Made by a program: the position numbers and the translations under genes. DNA of 64,000 bases. It comes from Centroberyx gerrardi. Taxonomy: Eukaryota; Chordata; Actinopteri; Beryciformes; Berycidae. A model generated the notes under the pieces. The model was not told where the DNA came from, searched no databases, and saw only the letters and a program-made list of their open reading frames with translations. This document shows, piece by piece, positions 59,186 through 64,000 of this stretch (positions are counted from its first letter, which is position 1; each line of letters starts with the position of its first letter). The stretch covers positions 17,072,116 to 17,136,115 of the forward strand of contig NC_135997.1 of the NCBI RefSeq assembly GCF_048128805.1, read 5' to 3'.

Positions 59186-61543
59186 ACATCAAATAAATCT
59201 TTCATGTGGCCCTAATCCTCTTCCATATAGAAGGCCTTGGTCCCATTGAGTTTGATCGAGATGAGCAGAGTTTCAAGTTATTCTGCAGCCAGTAGAGGGT
59301 GATAGTGGGGTCGTCTCTCACTGGACTTGTTTGCTTCAAAAACCAATGCTAGTAATGTTGAGAAGCCCACTTTCTGTCACCACCGATGAGTCTATGATCA
59401 CATATTTTGGATGTCAATGAAGCCTATAATAAATTGCAGGTGTTGTCATTGTCACATACAGTATATTTCTGTGACTACGTTTACATGCAGGCTTGAGGCA
59501 CCTTATTTTTCTACCTGGTGTTGAAGGAAATTATGTTATCTTCATAGTCAATGCATAATCTATACTTAATATAATCAAAGAGAAATATATATTTGCACAT
59601 TCCTTTGATCAGACAGCACACATACATGTACTATGCACAGTAAGAAGAGTGTAGAGAGAAAGAGGCCTTTGATACCAGCTCATGCCAGTAAGTTTCTCAC
59701 AGACAAGCGAGAATAATGGGATTGTTATTGCCAGAAAGAGAGGTTGTATCCAATATTGCACGCAGAAGAGCATTGATATCAAGGACAGAATGATCCAGGA
59801 CTTAGGGAGGAAGACTCCTAGTTTCGGCCTTGAGGTACAAAACAGCAGGTGCTTTCCGTCTGCAATAGCTGGATTGACGCACTGACCATATTCCGACAGT
59901 TAGACCAATTAGAGAGCCACATTAGGTAAAGTTTGGAAGCAGACTATCCTTCTAGGTGGAGCATTGTGTGAAGGAGGGTTAGAAGATAGAAAAGAATCTG
60001 AAGATGAGAATTCTTGGTCAGACCCTTCACATATCAGTTGTATCGTGTACTCTGTTACCTGAAGAATAAAGCCAAAGGAAAGAGTCCGAGTTTGTCTCAT
60101 TCGTTCTGTGTTCAGCTCCTCGAACCTTAAAGACGAGATGAAATGAAAAATGCCTTTTTAACCCTTTTAGATCACATCCCCGGTCATATTGTGCACCTAT
60201 TTAACAATATATGCCAAAAAAAATACCAAAAATCAATTTCATTGTATTCTTATATCAAAATTCAATCATGTTTTCTTCCTGTAAAACAAAATATGCCGTG
60301 TGCTTACGTAAGCATGCCCGTAACTAATTTCAACCAATAATATCATGACATCCACCCATCAATCAATCTTCAACTTTTAGCACACAGAGCTAAGAGGCTA
60401 AGATTCATTAGTTAGCTAGCTAGCAACAGCATGGTACTTCGGTGTGTCTTCGGGTGTTATGACACACCCACTTTTCAACGTTCAAATCAAATTCCTCCCA
60501 ACGTTATGTCCCGCCTGTCTTTCCTGTTTCACTCGGAAATACGTCACGATACGGAAGTTAGACACTCTCGAAATGCCGTTTCATCTCGACTTTAAGTGGA
60601 AGAGAGAAGAAAATCCACTGTGACACCGGGTAGACCAGGTATTAATCCAACGTTAGCTAGCCTAATAGAATATAATTTTGCAATGGCTGAGGACCACAAT
60701 GACAGACAAAAGAATACAACTGATAGAGAAAGCCCACCAACAGGTGGTGACATCACCTGGTACCAAAGATCAGCCAATAGCAGATAGCAATTTCAGTAGC
60801 ATGCTTTGTACCTTTAGATGTCAGGCTTTACACAGATTTGGGTTTGGGGTTTAGTTACTCTTTAATATTTTGAGTGTACAGTAAGTTTCTCACATAGGCC
60901 TATCTGTTTTATATACACTTGAGTCAAGGAAGCCGTTGCTTCAGAATCTTTGACAAGCTGCTTTTTGTCGCATGGCAGGTGGATTAGGAAGATTTCCTCC
61001 ATTGTCGAAAATGGGTTCTGTTCGGGCACAAGATCACAGAAAATGCGAACAAATTGCAGCGACTTCTTGAGTATTCCTGTGTTTGCGAAATAGTTTCAGT
61101 AATCTCACATACCTACACCTCTGACACAAACGATGGAGGTCTGAAGAAATTCTCATCATACAATGTAGGATAAAAACTTAAGTTTCCATCGTTAGCTTAG
61201 CTACAACAATTGCAACTTTGCTGAGTAAATTAAAGTTAATATAAACACTTTGGGTAAATTAAACAAGCAAGTTAAAAAGGAATGAAAATTTTCAATCAAG
61301 ATTTAACTAATTCTGTTTTGCCAGCTAACTTGTTCCTAGTAGCCTAAAAAAGTGAACACGTGCCAGCCTCCACCCTAGCGAAATCTGACTGGTTTGAATG
61401 TTGACAACGTCGCCGCCCTTTTCTAACCAACTATTGTGTTTACATTTCCTCAGACCTCCTTAATTTAAACCAGAAGTGTGGCTACACGAGATTAGTTACA
61501 GTAGCTTGCCAGACATGGTCATGGACTACTTTTTACTCCAAGG
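59186..61543. other. Spacer upstream of nedd4
   Basis: No spliced gene can be supported. A 54-codon frame at 60431-60595 begins MVLRCVFGCYDTPTF and might be a relic of a transposon-derived exon, but nothing around it completes a gene. Other open frames are short and without recognisable motifs. Confidence 0.4.
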
Positions 61544-61699
61544 CAGTGGTTCCTAACTCCTGTCCTGGTTTTCTACCCTACCATGTAGTTAATTGCATTC
61601 ACTCACCTGGCATCAAATTTCTGAATCAGCCCCCATTAGACTGCTACAAAGAAAACCAGCAGTACGTTTGGTCCTGAGGACCGGAGTTGGGGACCACTG
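61544..61699. mobile_element. hAT-like MITE
   Basis: Ends CAGTGGTTCCTAACTCC and, inverted, GGAGTTGGGGACCACTG match one another (CAGTGGTxCCxAACTCC) and the hAT terminal form CAGTGG. Flanks CTCCAAGG and CTGTAAGG are 8-bp candidates for a target duplication, 6 of 8 identical. Body 156 bp, no ORF. Confidence 0.75.
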
Positions 61700-61910
61700 C
61701 TGTAAGGTGAACTGATTTTGGCCTGTCCACCTCCACCACCTCGCTGCCAATAGTCATAGCATGTGATGTAGACCTATTTTGTCAGACAAACTGTACGCTG
61801 ATACAATGTCAATTCTATTCAATGAAGAAATAACAACACAGGTGCCCTCTCAGTGATTTTGTACACTGACCGGGCCTGCTCAGGCTGGAGGAGTGGTAGG
61901 GCAAAGGAAA

Positions 61911-61965
61911 CAGGAGGAGGAGGAGGAAGAAAAGGAGGAGGAGGAGGAAAGGGAGGAGATGGATG
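61911..61965 (+). repeat. (GGA)n purine tract before nedd4
   Basis: About 50 bp of nearly pure purine (GGAGGAGGAGGAGG and variants) lies 200-250 bp before the nedd4 start. Such tracts are common in TATA-less promoters and may adopt triplex or G-rich structures; role not shown. Confidence 0.7.
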
Positions 61966-62164
61966 GATACTAGAATGCGCGACGACGCAACTAAACTAAA
62001 GTTGTTTGTTTTAACAGCTAGCTAGTAGGTCAGATTCTAGGTAACTACCAGCCTGATCACAGCAACGCAGAGTGGTAACTGAACACCGAAAGAGTCTACT
62101 GTTACCTCGATCAGTGTGTCCTTGTTACCTTGTTATTGTCGCCTGCTGGGAGAAGGGAGAGGAT

Positions 62165-63084
62165 ATGGCTGCACTTTCCCCCCAGATACGAGGACTTCAG
62201 ACAGATGAGGTGACGTTACCAAAACATTTGCTAGCGTTGAAATGAAATTGTTCATGTGGTCCTGTTAGCCAGCTGGCTAACATAGCTAGCGTTAGCGTTA
62301 ACGTAACGACGGAAAACAATAATATGTTACTATGCTGTGAAGATAACGCTAGCGAGCTAGCTCATTAACCTAGATATAGTAACGTAACTGATGTCATGTG
62401 TTAAAACGTGTCACTGGTCGATAAATTGTCAGTATGGTTGATCGCCATTTTTGACGTTAAAACTACTTTCCAGCTAATGCTATCCATTACTTCCTAATTG
62501 GAGAGCCATTTCTACTTTTTAGCCAGGAAACCCACAGGCTCGCATTACTTCGTCTTTGCATTGGCAAAGCTGCTGTTTCCCGTCCTGCACATAACATTAC
62601 ACAGATTTGTTTTTCAAATTGACAACATTATCAAATGCCTAATCAGTTCCAATCATGTTAGACCTGTCAATTCAGGTACAGTGTAGGGCCCAAGTAATTT
62701 TCCTTACACTAAGCCATGTGATTTATTGCGAAATATCATGATGAGTCAGGAGCTACAATAAAAGCATGAATGAGACTGATATGGAAAATTTACAAAGTAG
62801 TGTCCAAATGTCATGTGACACAGAGGTTAAAAAGTGATTGTAGCTGTCATGTGGCTGTGGTTATTAGTACGTGATTAATACAAAGACACATTTATCTTCT
62901 CCCCAGATGTGATTAATGAGAATTAAAGCTCTCAATATGCTTTATCAGTTGGGTCAACTTTGTAAATGTCATCATGAAATTGAGTAATAGAACTTTTGTT
63001 GTTATTTCAGGAGGAATCCAGGATCCTAAGAGTGAAAGTCGTTGCTGGAGTTGGGCTGGCCAAAAAGGATATACTTGGAGCCAG
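62165..63084 (+). CDS. nedd4: NEDD4 E3 ubiquitin ligase (first two coding exons; continues beyond window)
   Basis: Exon 62165-62209 encodes MAALSPQIRGLQTDE and splices (GT-AG, phase 0) to exon 63011-63084, EESRILRVKVVAGVGLAKKD then ILGAS. That is the opening of the NEDD4-family C2 domain, with the signature GLAKKDILGAS that precedes the first calcium-binding aspartate. The rest of C2, the WW domains and the HECT domain lie outside. NEDD4 is a cytosolic/membrane-recruited HECT ligase for receptors and channels. The start is in AGGATATGG context after an in-frame-poor GC-rich leader. NEDD4L shares this motif; the position next to rfx7 favours nedd4. The last ~900 bp of the window is AT-rich intron with nothing recognised. 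Confidence 0.86.
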
Positions 63085-64000
63085 GTAAATTGTTGATATT
63101 AAATACTTACATATCTTAAGAAGAGTTAGTGTTAGGGTTAGTGTATATTGTGCCTCAGTACATTTCATGTAATTTCAGATTAGTTTGTACTTTTTCACTT
63201 TCTGCCATACAGAGGATGCAATTTTAGAGGCCTTTTCCTGTCCAATGTCCTGCCCATTATCTAGTAAAGCTGGAAAAGAAAAACATGGAATTTGCATCCT
63301 GTGTACTTTTGCATAGAGTAGCAGGAGGGTGGTGATTTCTATTTTTATTTATTTTTTCTGAAACCTCAGTGACTCTACTAGAGCCAACTGTAAGTGAACC
63401 ATATGCAATGTTGTGCTTGATTAGTCTACCACTCCCTCCAAAATCCCATTAAGTCCTAAACTGATGTGTTCATGGGACCTACTATCAGCATTATCAAGAT
63501 TATCACGACTCAATTAAAACCAGGGCTATTATAGTTTGGGATTTTTCATTATTTATTACTTTTTCATTATTTTCATATTGTTATGCATAGATTGGTTAGT
63601 TTTCAGTGTGAGTTTGGTTTTAATTTAGTTATATATTTTTTTCAATGTTTAGTTTTTGTTTAGTCTCAGTTCTAGTTTTAGTATTTTTGTGAGGGGTGTT
63701 TTTTTTTTAAAGGTATAATGATAGAAGTTCAGAACACGGATTTTGAATATGTTTGCAACAGATATTCTGTAATATAAACTATATCATAAATCCTGTTTAA
63801 AAATGATTTGCATACATTTTTCAATGCACTCCCAACTAACTTAAAGTTGGGACAGCTTGGTTTCGTGCTGCACAAATGCAACAGCAATCTGAATTCAGAC
63901 CATTTAGCTCAAAATAATCCCAGATAATATAGTATAATATAGATAATATAATAATCCCATTCTCCCAACAATTTTCCACACGTGTTGTGCAGACGATGAT

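Noticed and set aside
60431-60595. Short frame with CVFGC, as a THAP-type or new zinc-binding gene
   Set aside because: It has only two cysteines of any motif, no splice continuation, and repeat-like surroundings.

Overview
The window is vertebrate nuclear DNA, almost certainly from a ray-finned (teleost) fish. The genes are multi-exon with GT-AG splicing, and the spacers are full of teleost-type DNA transposon relics (TTAA-flanked MITEs, Tc1-like, hAT-like), LINE relics and microsatellites. Gene order is znf280d(+) - unnamed gene(-) - elastase relic(-) - mns1(+) - tex9(-) - rfx7(+) - nedd4(+). It matches the conserved ZNF280D-MNS1-TEX9-RFX7-NEDD4 block of human 15q21.3 (recalled, not searched). 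I spliced every gene by hand, and in each the reading frame closes across all exons.

1-10 kb: the 3' sixteen exons of znf280d, a multi-zinc-finger protein, with its 3' UTR. 10-16.5 kb: a gene-poor spacer holding a LINE reverse-transcriptase relic, a long foldback element and a decayed Tc1-like transposase. 16.6-19.5 kb: an intact eight-exon minus-strand gene (496 aa) that I cannot assign to a family. It carries ten 11-residue repeats, and a TTAA-flanked MITE sits at one of its splice donors. 22.0-22.6 kb: two exons of a broken elastase-like serine protease. 23.1-28.9 kb: mns1 (about 502 aa), a coiled-coil axonemal protein, with an RFX-type X-box just upstream. 28.96-34.46 kb: tex9 (414 aa), convergent with mns1 and also with an X-box-like site by its start. 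36.86-58.5 kb: rfx7 (1465 aa), complete, with a U12-type AT-AC intron inside the DNA-binding domain. 58.5-62.1 kb: spacer with a short-period repeat and a hAT-like MITE. 62.16 kb to the end: the first two coding exons of nedd4, running out of the window.

Functionally, mns1 is a motile-cilium/sperm-flagellum gene and tex9 is a testis-expressed coiled-coil gene. Both have X-box-like sites by their starts, which fits RFX-driven ciliary expression. rfx7 belongs to the RFX family, but its own targets are not classically ciliary, so I do not claim it regulates its neighbours. I found no evidence for a wholly new multi-gene system. The best candidates for undescribed biology are the unnamed repeat-bearing gene and the unusual splice-site arrangements.
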